Source: Ganoderma boninense
Taxonomy: Eukaryota > Basidiomycota > Agaricomycetes > Polyporales > Polyporaceae
Assembly: GCA_002900995.3 (NCBI GenBank)
Contig: PJEW03000013.1
Span: 1,079,395-1,143,394 of the forward strand
DNA length: 64,000 bases
Direction: 5' to 3'
Shown here: piece after piece, positions 1 through 10,759 of the stretch
Numbering within the stretch: position 1 is the stretch's first letter
How the letters are laid out: each line of letters starts with the position of its first letter
Program-made: the position numbers and the translations under genes
Notes under the pieces: generated by a model
What the model saw: the letters and a program-made list of their open reading frames with translations, nothing else
Database searches by the model: none
What the model was told of the DNA's origin: nothing

Positions 1-242
1 TACATGTAACGGACAATGGGAACCGGGGACAATAGGTAACTATGGACACGGGAACCAGTGGAAGAACAATGGTATGTAGTACAATGACGACGGGAACAAT
101 GGGTAACAGGAGTTATTGTACTGCGAGAACAAGGGACGGGTTTGCTAAACAACGGAGGACAATAAGGACGACGCGGGAGGCAAACAGTCCAAAAAGGGAA
201 AGAGAGACGCCGGGGTAGGCGCCGAGCGTGCCGTTCATGACA
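1..242 (-). repeat. Chromovirus LTR fragment (copy-B family), cut by the window edge
   Basis: This stretch matches the last 242 bp of the 460-bp LTR at 38322-38781 almost base for base; one difference is GGGTAACAGG here against GGGTGACAGG there. It ends with the same terminal bases (GTTCATGACA). Orientation is as in copy B, so the element's sense strand is minus. The rest lies outside the window, so solo LTR or full element cannot be decided and no target duplication can be checked. Confidence 0.95.
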
Positions 243-279
243 ACTCCAGCTTCTCCCCCTCATTCACAACAACTTCACA

Positions 280-588
280 ATGCTTCCAATTGTCATTCAG
301 AACATCATCAAGTACATGGTATGTTGCCACCTCTCTCAGCTCTCTCTGTGGCTCAATACTGACCTATTACAGCCTATTATGGCCTTCCAGGGCCTGCAGG
401 CCGGGCGCGACCAGGCGCGTCGCTCCTCCACTCCCCCTGGGTGCATTGATACGTTCTGGAGCCGCCGTTCGCACCTGTACTAACTCGCCTACAGCCCGGT
501 GAAGCGTTCAGCTCACGCGTCGCTGCGCCAGAACACGGCAATCCAGGCGAAGGACGCGACCAGCGCGAACAAGGGCGGCGCCGCGTGA
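280..588 (+). CDS. Small three-exon hypothetical protein (66 aa), possibly membrane-anchored
   Basis: Function not recognised. Exons 280-318, 373-440 and 495-588 join to a 66-residue frame. Both introns are exactly 54 nt: one has a GTATGT donor, the other a CTAAC branch site just before its AG. The N-terminus is hydrophobic (MLPIVIQNIIKYMPIMAF) and the rest is basic and Ala/Gly-rich, ending in NKGGAA. That resembles small single-anchor proteins of mitochondrial membrane complexes, but this is only a resemblance. The start is preceded by a CT-rich leader, and the LTR fragment ends only 37 bp upstream. The consistent splicing argues for a real gene. Confidence 0.5.
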
Positions 589-856
589 GGCATCCGGCGG
601 GCACTCAGCGGGTGGTTGGCGCGTCGAGAGCGGGCGCGGTGTTTCTTGAAACCTTTGTCGAGTTGTAGAGCCAGGATGTCGAGATCGTAATGGGTCGAAA
701 ATGTTGACGCGAACGTTGTCGTCTTTCTGACGTTTTCCCGGCCGTAAAAATCGACATCGTATTGAATGGTAAGCTTTTCTTGGAACCTCAAAGTCCCAAT
801 GACGTCGGGCGTATCGTAGAACGTGACGCCTTGCGTCACATTGTAACGGTGGTGAG

Positions 857-1012
857 CGGCCCGATGAGCGGGAGACGAAGGGCCGATAAGCGGCAGGTAA
901 GCGGCCGATGAGCGGGAGACGAGCGGCCGATGAGTGGGAGATGAGCGGGAGACGAGCGGCCGATGAGCGGGAGACGAGCGGCCGATGAGCGGGAGACGAG
1001 CGGCCGATTATC
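857..1012. repeat. Minisatellite, about 22-bp unit
   Basis: A tandem array of GCGGCCGATGAGCGGGAGAC-type units, about six to seven, some degenerate (AGTGGGAGATGA). The open frames crossing it are repeat translations, not a gene. The flank at 600-840 has a minus-strand open frame that I do not recognise. Confidence 0.85.
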
Positions 1013-1189
1013 TCCTGACAACCGAAAATCCGGATTAAAGTTGAAATGTTGACCGCGTTTACAGGTGAATCGACATTTCATATGTTGATTTACATTTGGG
1101 CCCAGACAATCTTTCAAATGCTGGCCCGCACCACGGTTGCAACGTTGTCTTGACTTTTATTCCAGGGAACAATTCAATTGCTGAATGCA

Positions 1190-1208
1190 ATGTTGCGCGG
1201 CGCAACAT
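1190..1208. repeat. Perfect 9-bp-arm palindrome
   Basis: ATGTTGCGC and GCGCAACAT flank a single G. The surrounding 1030-1345 segment holds several ATGTTG/CAACAT words in both orientations, including a second interrupted palindrome near 1321-1341 (CATGTTG...CAACATG). It may be a decayed inverted-repeat element. Confidence 0.6.
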
Positions 1209-1344
1209 GCAGGAGAACATAAGAAATTTTAAACCAGCTCAAGTCCCGGATTAAATTTCAAACATTAAGTGATTCAACATTCGATACATTGTTTTAGCTA
1301 CTGAATTCTATTCTAACAGGCATGTTGTCCGGTCCAACATGACG

Positions 1345-2900
1345 AAACCCCCGAAGTGAAGCCTTGAAGCTTGAAGCTTGAAGCCCTCCAGCGCCCTCCT
1401 CCCCTCGACCGAGTTGCGGCACTCGATCGCGCCCCAGATCTAGATCCCGCGCGGCGGCACGTCCCGCATCACCAAGCGCCAGCGCCTCCTTGGCCTTTCC
1501 ATTAAGCCAGTGGCGGTGCCCGCCGTCGCTTGCATGTCCTCCATCTCCGAGTCCGCGACTCCTCCGAGCCCTCAGCCATCCGCCAGCTGCAGCGCGGGCT
1601 CTCCGCCCTTTCAGTCTCCTTGCTTCCCCGCCGCCCCCGAACTCCGCGCATCTGCCGCTGCGCCGCACACACTGTTCCCGCCGCAAAGTAGCTACATACA
1701 CTCGCAACATCCGTGGAGCGCACAGCGTGCCCGAACACTCGACCCGTCCTACTATGTACTCAGCCATCGTGGTATCATACACTGCGAATCGCTGACTGCT
1801 CATAGTTCATGATAACCCACCAGTTTCCCCCGCAGTCCGACCGCAAGCCGCCCTGCCAGTCACGCCGTCGTGAGAACGGTTAGGGTGAGCTCAGACGCCG
1901 GGCTTGCTTACCAGACCTCCAAGTCGATCGCGGGACGCTATTTAATCCGCAGGTATGTCTGGAGGGCGACAGTCATTCAAGTCAATAACGACGGCCACTG
2001 TGCAGAGCAGAAATAGAAGCATACCTCGGCCTTTCGGCTGGCACTCGGCAGTGCTCCCCGTCTCGTCCGCCGTACGACGCCCTTACGGGGTCTGCCAGTG
2101 GCATGGCGGAGGGCGACCAAGGCAAGGCGAGGAGCAAGGGCGGACAGCGGAGGACAGAGAGCTCGAGGCGAGCTTGACCGCTTCCCGACTGTCTGCGCTA
2201 TTACATATACTTACATCCCTCCCCAAGTTCTCGCACACGGACCCCAGCGGAATCGATCTCCTTTCCCCCCGCCGCTTCTTACCCGTTGTGCCTTCGTCGA
2301 AGGTCGGAGACGGCTACACGCACGCCCTCGCGCTCGGAGAGCCGGAGGTATCCTGCCCGTCTGCGCTGTACCGTCCCTAGCCTAGCTACTCGGTTCTGCG
2401 CCGGGAGGCTGCTGTCTGGCAGCTCGTTTTCATGGACGCAGCCTCGAGCCGCAGCCCTCAGGCTTGTTTTGATCGCACCCCGCACCCGCCCCATCTCCCG
2501 TCCTCTGCCACCGTCCCGTGTGCGCAGATGCCGATAGCCGCCACTGAGACACGCTGAACGGCCATGCACACATCTTATCTGCATCGACTCCCTGAGCTAT
2601 GCGCGGGCACGGCGCCGTGGTCAAGCTCGTGGATGGACGCCCTCAGCGCTCTCTGTCACCGCGTAAGGCAGGAATTCCATTATCGCGGTGTTTGAGTCTG
2701 CGTCCGTCCTCGGATAATCAATTTACTTACGTACTTTGCCCTTGTAGGTCCCTGCAGCGTCTGTTGCAGGGCCTCCCCGTGCGCTGCACCAGAGCCCCGA
2801 GGCCCGACGACTCGCACCAGCATCCGGGCCCACCCAATCACTTCCTGCGACGATAGCTCCGCCCTTTGCCGTCACGACCGCCGACTGAAGTGGCAGAATT
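1345..2900. other. GC-rich stretch without a recognisable gene
   Basis: Starts with a short repeat of GAAGCTT (about 1362-1383). A minus-strand reading near 1380-1470 looks coding-like but carries a stop. Overlapping Ser/Pro/Arg-rich frames on both strands are what GC-rich DNA gives by chance. I see no supported gene. Confidence 0.4.
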
Positions 2901-3559
2901 TCAGACGGGTCATGGTGGTTGCGGGGAAGCAGAAAGAAGGCGGTAACGGAGTGTCCCGCCGCGTTGGGTATCGGACACGTTCGCCATGGCCAAGCGTTGG
3001 ATATTCATCCAGCCTGGTGAGGTGTGTACCCCAAAGACGGTGTCTTGCGCTGTGGCGTACAGGAGACCCTCTGTCTGCTCGTGCAGACGATGATGGGTTG
3101 GAGGGAACAGCGAGCTCCGGGGGGGTTGCCGTGCGCCGACTGCCGATGTCTGACAGCCAGGCGGCCAGGCTTCCTGCTTCGCGGCAAGGTCGATTCCTGT
3201 TCCGCTGTACGTGTGTTCTCGACTCACCTGTTCTTCACTCAACCCTACACTCAATCTCCTGCACCATTAACATTGACGAAATATATACTATTGATATTGG
3301 CGTAGCTCTGCGTTCGAAGAGCACGATCTTCCCTATCTACGGCACAGACAACATCGGCCCACACGTGTATGGCCTCAACTCGTGCACAAAGGCATTCCAG
3401 GGCCAGCCACACCGTATGGTTGACGCCTTCGCGCACGAACGGGGCTTCACCCCGACGCTCTCCACTGTCTTCTCAATACCGAGCGCGCCGGGCAAGCCGG
3501 GCACTGTATCGGCGACGCGTTCAAGGGCTTCGTCGTTCAAACCTACATCGCCACCACGT

Positions 3560-4180
3560 CCACAAGGGGCAACGCGCGTCCTTGTATCCCGTGGACTCAT
3601 CGCTCTTCTTCAACGTCAAGTTGGACGAGCAAGGACCCCACTTCCCCAAGGGCAAGCTGCGCTGCCCCGAGATGGAGCTATAGGTGCACTAGGCGTGCGG
3701 CGAGATCCGGCGCGACCGCACGCAGTTCGACCGGTTCACCAGAGGCTAGGGTATCATCACAACGCACGAGTTACTCCTCGCGTGGCTGGTGAGCGGAGAG
3801 GGGAAGGATGCACTTGGTCACTTTGGGGACAAGAGCCAGGTGAGGCGGGACGTCCGTCACGGTTGGGCTGCAGCACCTCTTCGGGCCCGCACACTACGAG
3901 CCGGCGGGGATGTACACGAAGCAAGAGGTTCTTGGTGAGTGCGCAAAGGCAGATATGAGCGCTCTCACGGTGGTCAGGTGGAGCTGCAGCCAATCGCTCG
4001 TCGCGTTGAGCGGGTATGGCCAGTGTTGGTGCGCTTGGCTCGGGACTGAGGTCCAGGTGAACGACAATCTGGTGTTCCAGGCTGTGAAAGTTGAGGAGAA
4101 GACGACGGGGTCGGGAGAGATGAGGAAGCCGTGGCAGGTCGTGGTATGTTCTCGCATTCGATGTGCTTGCGATGTGTCAT
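3560..4180 (+). pseudogene. Decayed gene fragment, unknown family
   Basis: The + strand reads like an old protein: KLDEQGPHFPKGKLRCPEME, two in-frame TAG codons, then CGEIRRDRTQFDRFTRG, another TAG, then GIITTHELLLAWL. A later piece reads HLFGPAHYEPAGMYTKQEV, followed by a donor-like GTGAGT. The TAG codons are consistent with CAG-to-TAG or TGG-to-TAG changes. I do not recognise the family. The 348-residue open frame at 2912-3958 crosses this reading in another frame and looks like a shadow. Confidence 0.4.
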
Positions 4181-4246
4181 AGTTTAGAAACCCATACGTG
4201 ACCAGCTCCGTCACCTCACCCAGGTGGGTCTACATGCCACGTAGAG

Positions 4247-4440
4247 CATGTTCGGTGTATCGAAGAACCTCGACCTGTCGTGCCTCTCCGCGGCGCTGCA
4301 CAACTGTCCAAAAATTGAGGAACTTCTTGTTCTCTGGAATTTTGTGCCAGGTGACGGGCATTGAAGGAGCCCCTTTGCAGGCCCTAGATATCACCTACGT
4401 CCCACGGCACTCCCCGAGTTTCTTCAGCCACGTCGCGGAC
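4247..4440 (+). pseudogene. F-box/LRR-like fragment
   Basis: A short reading (MFGVSKNLDLSCLSAALHNC, then PKIEELLVLWNF) has the Leu spacing of leucine-rich repeats in fungal F-box proteins. The frame is lost downstream, and no F-box or start context is seen. Identification rests on spacing only. Confidence 0.3.
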
Positions 4441-4929
4441 GATGTCCCCTGCCACTGCTAGCCTGCCCTCCGCTGCCTCGCGTTCACCAGCCTCTGGTGC
4501 ACCCCTTCACGATGCCGCCACCTTCCTCCTCGCGCTCCCCACCTTGGAACTCACCCACCTCGACGTTGCGTCCGGCAGTGGGCCCGGGGGTGGAGCGGGG
4601 GTACTCACGAGGTTCGAGTCCCCCCTCATTTCCTCCCGCGCCCGCGCATGCTCAAGGCGTGCCACGGCGGCCGTCCACTCAAGAAAGGTGTGAAATTGAG
4701 CGGGGTCCGCAGCGCGCGACCGCGCATATCCGGAAAACCTGAGGGCGGATACACAAGGAAGGAGGTTAGAGCTTCCGGGGTGGAGCGGGATGGAGGAGGT
4801 GCGGGAGCCACCTAGGTCTGCGACCCTCCCTTGAACCGATCCGAGAGAAAGCCGAGCCAAAAGCGCTCGTGCAAAGTCCCTTAGCGCCTTAAAAATAGAC
4901 GGGCTCCGGGGCCAATAAGTGTTGAGGCG

Positions 4930-5012
4930 CCCTGAACCCTAACCACCTAATCCTAACCAAAACCCGAACCCTAACCGAACCCGAACCCGAACCCTAACGG
5001 TCCTAATCGGGG
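4930..5012. repeat. Degenerate interstitial telomere-like repeat (CCCTAA type)
   Basis: A run of CCCTAAC, CCCGAAC and TCCTAAC words (for example CGAACCCTAACCGAACCCGA). TTAGGG/CCCTAA is the common fungal telomere unit. Here it is imperfect and internal, so it marks an old terminal, fusion or repair event, or a subtelomeric position. Confidence 0.7.
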
Positions 5013-5068
5013 GGGTAAGGTCACGGGGAAGGTACCAGATTAGGGGAGGGAAGGGGGTCTGCGACCCT

Positions 5069-5115
5069 CAAGGGCAGGGCGCCCTCGGGTCTGCAGACCT
5101 CGTTGTAGTCCCTAC
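5069..5115. repeat. Dispersed 47-bp repeat, copy 1
   Basis: Nearly identical to 12084-12130: CAAGGGCAGGGCGCCCT, then GGTCTGCAGACC (a 12-bp palindrome), then TCGTTGTAGTCCCTAC. The only differences are one or two bases between these blocks. Confidence 0.85.
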
Positions 5116-5263
5116 ACTGGCCGACCGGCGAAATGATTAAGATATGAAAGCCGTCCCCGTGGGCGACCGTCGGCCACGCAGACCAATAAATCTATGCTAT
5201 AGCACACGGCCTTTTACTTTAGAAGGTATCAGAGGGCTCGGATTCAGGATATATTTCAGAGGA

Positions 5264-5387
5264 GCCCGGCCGGCAAGGGAACACAAGGTATGGTAGTATC
5301 GCGGCCGGTCCCGGCTCCCCAGTAAACTAGGCGATTTGTCATCGCCGGACCACTAGTAATACCAGTGTATAGTAGGGTAACTATGTG
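5264..5387 (+). repeat. Dispersed repeat of about 124 bp, copy 1
   Basis: Aligns along its whole length with 56269-56391. Shared blocks are CCGGCCGGCA, TATGGTAGTAT, GGATTTGTCA-like text and a GGGTAACTATGTG end. Both copies contain facing GGCCGG/CCGGCC words. No coding capacity; probably a short non-autonomous element. Confidence 0.75.
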
Positions 5388-6135
5388 CGTCCACGACCTT
5401 TCACGCCTGTCCCCGAGAGGACGGGAATTCTCTAGATTTTACTACCACACTCGTTTGCTGACAATTTTTTGTTCTACATTAGGATGGAATTATCTAGAGT
5501 AACGTCTACATACAGGTATATAAGAACGGGCTCGAAGCCCTTGCAATACAAGCCTTTCCTTCACCCCCAATCTGCCATGTACGACCGCCCTATCGTGTCT
5601 CGACCTGCCGTCCCGCGAGAGCAAGACTTGCTCTGCTCCCATGACCTCCGGCCACCATGCAAGCTCTGCACCGTTCTCGGCGTCAGACGGCCTCGGACAC
5701 ACTTGGGAGCGGCGCGCGAACACGATTAGCTCTGTTCCGCTGACCCGTTGGTTGATAAGCTGTGCGCTATCGCCCTCCGGTTCAACCGCTTTGATTACGA
5801 CTAGCTTCACCCCTCGGACGCGCCTAGTGCGAGAGGATTTTCGCCCAGTGCTTGTGAGCCACTGGCCGCTCCGACAGCCCGCGCGATCTCCGGTTCCCAG
5901 CAGAGCGAGCCTCGCGATATCTGCTTGCTGTGCTCTATCATCGTCTTCACGAAACCCTGCTCCCGCTCGGCATTCGAGTACAAGCATCCCCGTTTCATGT
6001 AAGGAAAATTCAATAATTTTATGATTTAACCCAAGCTGCATCGATGCTCCATGCAGACGAACAGCTTCACAACGAGAAGTAGAACCTAAGCATCCCAGTG
6101 GCGTCACACAAACCCTTCGGGAATTCAAGACCAAA
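5388..6135. other. Upstream region of the BAH/PHD-type gene
   Basis: No supported gene. A 214-codon minus-strand open frame at 5490-6134 has no recognisable motifs. The + strand holds a TATA-like TATATAAG near 5517-5524 and short open frames. It may contain a promoter or a 5' exon of the downstream gene. Confidence 0.3.
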
Positions 6136-7404
6136 ATGCCTTTGCGGGGTGGACGTCAGGCCTCCCACATGCCAGACAAGCGGACTGCTTGGGATGCGAA
6201 TGAGGACGACTTCAATGATGGCGAGGAACGCAACGTGGGACAGAGTAAGTGATTTTTCGTCGACGTGCACTCGAACACTGGTTGACGTTGGAGTTATTTG
6301 GCCAAGGCAAAAATGCAGAGGAGGTCTATTGTACCAACTTGTATGTGCTGAGCATCTAGCGTCGCTCGTATCATCTTGGTGCTGACAGCATACAGTGTGT
6401 GGGTTGTTCCCATCGGTACGACTCCGGACAAGGCCCGCATGCGGGGACTAGATCTTATGGAGCCGAACCTCATCGAGTCCATCACTTGGCATGAAGACAA
6501 GCAGCAAGTACGTAGCCTAACTGTATTTGCGTGCCGAGCCTAATCTTGCGCCAGTTCGTATTCAAAGGGATTGAATTTGTGCGGGCTAGCGAGATCAAGG
6601 GCACTTGGTCCTTCGCAACTGAAGACGCGGCCACTTCCACAGTCGTCAACGGCCTCGGTGGCGCAGATGAATTGGTCAATACGGGTCGCATAACCTTCGC
6701 AGGGTGTCGGATCGAAGACTTTGCACTTGTCGCGCACCTGGAACCTGTTGGTGTCACCTTTCCACCGCTGCTGCCTAGACAGCCGTACACGCAAACCGAC
6801 GTCTACATTCAGTATCAGCCTGACAGTGAGCTGTTTGCAGCAGAGGCAAGTCAAGCAAAGTATGACCAACACTCTGAATACCACGGCTAATATAACGCAC
6901 AGCCAGCGTACTCTTTCTGCCATCCAGGCTGCACCAAGGAACACCAATACTCTCCGCATAGTGATGAGATGAGATGGTGCCCTGGTGATTGCAAGCGGTG
7001 GTACCACGTCGAATGTTTGGACGGACCACATCTCAGCAGCGACATTTTCCAAGCTGATGCCAGGACGGCTCGCTTCGCGAGCAACTGGGAGCAGTGGAAC
7101 AAGATCTTTAACCTCCGGATCGCTCGCACTCCTCGCACTGATGATAGGTATGGGATTCCGGCAGTTCCGTTCTCGCTCGAGCAAGTTCTAGTGGGCCATG
7201 CGCGAGAAGTGCACTGCTTTTAGTCGAGCGGTTAACCGCGCTTTGCCATCGTTCCGAGTTGCACTGAAGAATGTTGTAGAAAGCGAGGACTGGCCGGAGG
7301 ATATGCATACGCGGCTCCTTCAAGAAGTTATGGTAGCCACAGAGGCTGCATCAACACAGCGGGTCTACAAATGCGTCGGGTTGGGCTGCACGCAATGGAT
7401 TTAG
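6136..7404 (+). CDS. BAH/PHD-finger-like chromatin protein, multi-exon
   Basis: Exons 6136-6244, 6307-6340, 6396-6507, 6555-6845 and from 6903 splice in phase. The start is the first ATG in good context ([16 protein letters not shown]). The middle exon ([16 protein letters not shown] and onward) has a bromo-adjacent-homology feel. Exon 5 holds a Cys/His cluster, FCHPGC...[16 protein letters not shown], which fits a PHD-type zinc finger and ends like a histone reader. The intron at 6846-6902 uses a GC donor (GCAAGT) instead of GT. The 3' part is uncertain: an open exon at 7198-7404 ([19 protein letters not shown]) looks coding, but I could not find a clean junction to it. A transcription-regulatory role is inferred from domain type only. 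Confidence 0.55.
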
Positions 7405-7782
7405 CTGTATGCATCTCGGATCACAAAGACGGCGCGGGCCATGGCGAGAATCATATCATATGGTTGACTTGTACGATAAAGTGATAGAAACCATCTGTAC
7501 AAACTTGTATGGAACTGCTGCGCAGAGCGAGTAAATACCGTCAGGGTCAGCGCAATATAGCATCCAAGTGTCCTAACTCCCATCAGCAAACAGCACGTGC
7601 TCGCAACTTTCTCCAGGTCGAGCGTGGGCAGAACATACTCAGGCATAAGCTTCAGGTTGAGGTCAACTGCCCGATCCGCTAGTCTACATTCGCATAGATC
7701 AAACCCTCAATGAGCCAGACCACATGAAGATGCAGATACACGCTGGGTCGGGTCTATGATCGGCGGAAGGTCAGCAAATATG
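7405..7782. other. Convergent intergenic region; the PSD catalytic domain would be expected here
   Basis: Neither strand shows the phosphatidylserine decarboxylase catalytic domain that should follow the fragment at 7783 and above. The only open frame (7401-7646, -) has no recognisable motif. Confidence 0.5.
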
Positions 7783-10690
7783 TCAGCTCAACTCACCTCG
7801 AGCCCAGGTCAACTCACCTTGAGCCCCTGCCATGCGGCTCTTCCAGCCCTTGTACAGCAGCCGGATACCCAACCGCACGTACACCTGCGTCTTCTCCTCC
7901 TCGAGCTGGCCTGTCAAGTGGTTCTGCAAGATGATGTTCGCCGAATTCTGCCCGTAGACCGACACCCGTTAGAACCCTCACGCGATGCTCGAATGTCAAC
8001 ACTCACCGCGCCAAGCTTGTAGTCGCCCACGGAGACGTACCACTTGGGCTGCGCCTGGTTCGCCGTCAGATAGTTGCCGACCACGATCTTGTCGACGCAC
8101 GCCAAATTAGGGCTCGCGCACACCGCGAGGTGTGTCACGATGTCCACCTCCGGCTTCAAGCTTAGCCGCGGCCGTTGGCACAGCCGGCAGTTCTTGAGGA
8201 TGATGAGACGCTTAGCTGACGAATCTGACCCACTGGACCCGTTCGACAAGTCCTCCGCGTCCGATGGCGCGGACACGGCCTAAGTGCACGCAGACGACGC
8301 GGATGGCGTCGAGGACAGGCCCAGTGCCGCCGCTTCGAGCGCCTGCTGCATCGGTTCCGTGGTGTACACAGGGGGCACGCTCGGCTGCAGCTCACTGTTG
8401 GATTCGCCTCGCGAGCTGGGGCATGATGGAGCCCCGAGAAGTCGAGCTTGTCAAAGCTGAGGCTCTGCTGCCCCTCGAGGCCGCTGATGATTGCAGGCGT
8501 GACAGGCGTGGACGTGTCCATAATGGTGTGGTTGAAGTTGATGCGCTTATTTTCGTGAGCCGGGCGGCCCAGCTGCGTCTCGAGACACTGGATCGGTTCG
8601 TTCACCGTAAGTGGCTCCTCGTGTGAGCGCTTCTTGAAGCGCGTCCAGAAGGTCTCGACAGTGCTCCGAGAGAGCGTCGAGCCGAGCGAGCTAAGGATGG
8701 ACGTGAGCTCGAGATGGGACATCGTGCCGTTATCGTCCGTGTGATACTGCTTCAGGTACTCGCGCTAGAAGTTGTGGCGGAGCGCATCGTAAACCTTTAG
8801 GGTACTGCGCTCTGTTCATACGATTAGGACAGTATTTTCAGGCGGGAGAGACTACACTACCTGAACGTGATGATCAGGTTGTGCTTGGACTCCCAAGGCT
8901 TCTCCTTCGCCGTCGAGAGCGCGAGCGTGAACTCCGTCATCAAGCACATCCCGTCCTCCTCACCGGGATCTAGCCCCGCCCCCTAATCGGCGCGTTCGTA
9001 ATGAGCTTCGCGACGTCGAACGATGCACCGCCGACGTGGTCGTTGGACGACAGCTTGTCCAAGTCGAGCACGGTCCTTGAATGTGGTCTCGTACCGGCGG
9101 ACATGGAACAGCATCTTCTCGTCCCATGCGGGTTCAGCGAGTGCCGAATGACGCGCGTCCGGAACACGTTCTTCCCGAACGACACCACCACGAACGGGTC
9201 CATGTCCCACCCCGTGCGCGTCACTGTCATTGTCATTCTCCCCCGTCAGCACCCGAACCCAATAAACGCAGACACAAGAGAGCAAGACACTGTTCTTGAG
9301 GTTCGGAAGGTCCTTCGCACCCTGGATCTCGAGCATCACGATGCCCATGATGTCATTCGCCACGTTGAAGTTGTAGTCTTTGCTTTTCGGGCCCCACGAC
9401 TTGCGGAACTTGGACTTCTGCTGGTGCTGCGCGGACGCCGGGCGGGGGATAAAACCAGGCGCCGCGCTAGGCGTGATCGGGGTCGACGTCCCAGAGTTCG
9501 GCGCGGTGAGTGCTCCCGAGCTGCTGAAGCCCGTGCCAGACGAGGGCAGCAAGCTGGTCAGGTTTATGCTGCCGTTTGCGGCCGACGTCGTGGTCGAGGC
9601 GGAGGTTGTGACTGAGTCTTCCGAGTTCGACCGCTGTGTGCTCTACCGCCGCGGGAACATGCTCGGGATCTTGAACCCAGGCGACCTAGCCAGCGGCGTC
9701 TTGAGCACCGCGGTGGGCCTTGGCGTAATATAAGTGGTCTCAGCTGCCGGGGAGCGTGGACGGCAGTCACTGCTGGGGCGTCTGCTCCATGTCGGTGGGG
9801 AGGAGGCTCTGCGAGGGCGGGATGTACAGGTTGGCGAGGCGGCTGCCTTGGGGGGACTCGTCCTCGCCCTCATCCTCGCGGCCTCGTCCTCGCCCTTGTC
9901 GTCCGAGCTCAGGCCTTCATCTTGGTACGCCGGGCCCTCGAGGTGCGAGCGGATGGTGCCGATACCATCGGTCTGTGGAACGAATAAGGATCAAGCACGC
10001 GGGGCGTCAGCTGGACGCATGCGCCACGGGCTGAGCACGCACCGGAGGAGCAGATACGAGACTAGGGCGCGTCCGCTTGACAAGCTGATAATAGATCTCG
10101 CGGAAGTCCATGAGGGGGGCGGTGTTCGGGGGCAGCACGAAACCGAGCTTGACCTGCATATGCCCCGTAGCCTGCCACGAGTTGCGCGTCGAGACGAGGT
10201 TCGTGGATATGAGCTGCGCAGCACCCCCACTCAGCCTGCGCTGGCACGAGATGGTTTCGCTCAGTTAACAACGGTGCGCACCTTGTTGTCCATGTCATCG
10301 AAGAATGCCCGGCCGTCCCTGAACCAGTCCTCTAACGGGATGCCTCTCAGAGGTAGTCCTTATTGAGCAGCATGTGTTTGTCCCAGACGAGGAGCTCGAC
10401 AACCCCGAGCTTATCCGCGAGCGACAGGTGGATGGGGAGGTCGAAGGTCGCATACTTAGGGTTGTTGATGATGGTTTCCGAGGAGCGACACGACGAGGAA
10501 CCTGGATCGCAACAGCACACAGACAGGGCCATGAGGACGGCGGCTCGTGAACCGCATAAAGGGACGCAATAGGCTCGAGACTCACGGATCGCTGAAGCCG
10601 TTCTGGTCCTTGGCCAGAAGTTGGTGTAGCTGAGGGCCTGGTCCCTGATCATAAGCACGGCGGTCATAGGGGTGAAGTTGTTGCAATCTC
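7783..10690 (-). pseudogene. PSD2: Phosphatidylserine decarboxylase, PSD2-type, truncated and broken
   Basis: PSD2-type enzymes make phosphatidylethanolamine from phosphatidylserine in endomembranes. In coding order I see a first C2 domain (LLAKDQNGFSDP at 10586-10621, KYATFDLPIHLSLADKLG, LEDWFRDGRAFF near 10300-10340). A second C2 domain spans 8990-9480 (GIVMLEIQGAKDLPNLKN, DMDPFVVVSFGKNVFRTRVI). An EF-hand segment covers 8620-8770 (QYHTDDNGTMSHLELTSIL). Next is a Cys-rich linker (NCRLCQRPRLSLKPEVDIV), then [18 protein letters not shown] near 7850. Lesions: a TGA plus a small deletion after KDYL in C2-1, indels in C2-2, and TGG-to-TAG at 8765-8767 in the EF-hand. The catalytic C-terminal domain is absent. 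Introns persist, so this is not a processed copy. Confidence 0.8.
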
Positions 10691-10759
10691 CGTGCCTCCC
10701 GATGGCTGCTAGGGGGCCGGATGCATGTTTCTAGGGGGACGGAGTAGTAGAGGTGGTCC

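Noticed and set aside
1294..1803. 169-codon minus-strand frame and two + strand frames over the same bases
   Set aside because: All three registers are open through GC-rich sequence; none has a recognisable domain.
2912..3958. 348-codon open frame on the + strand
   Set aside because: Runs across a more protein-like reading in another frame that carries stops and donor-like sites; composition is typical of a GC-rich shadow.
5490..6134. 214-codon minus-strand open frame
   Set aside because: No motif and no consistent splicing; it abuts a real + strand gene.
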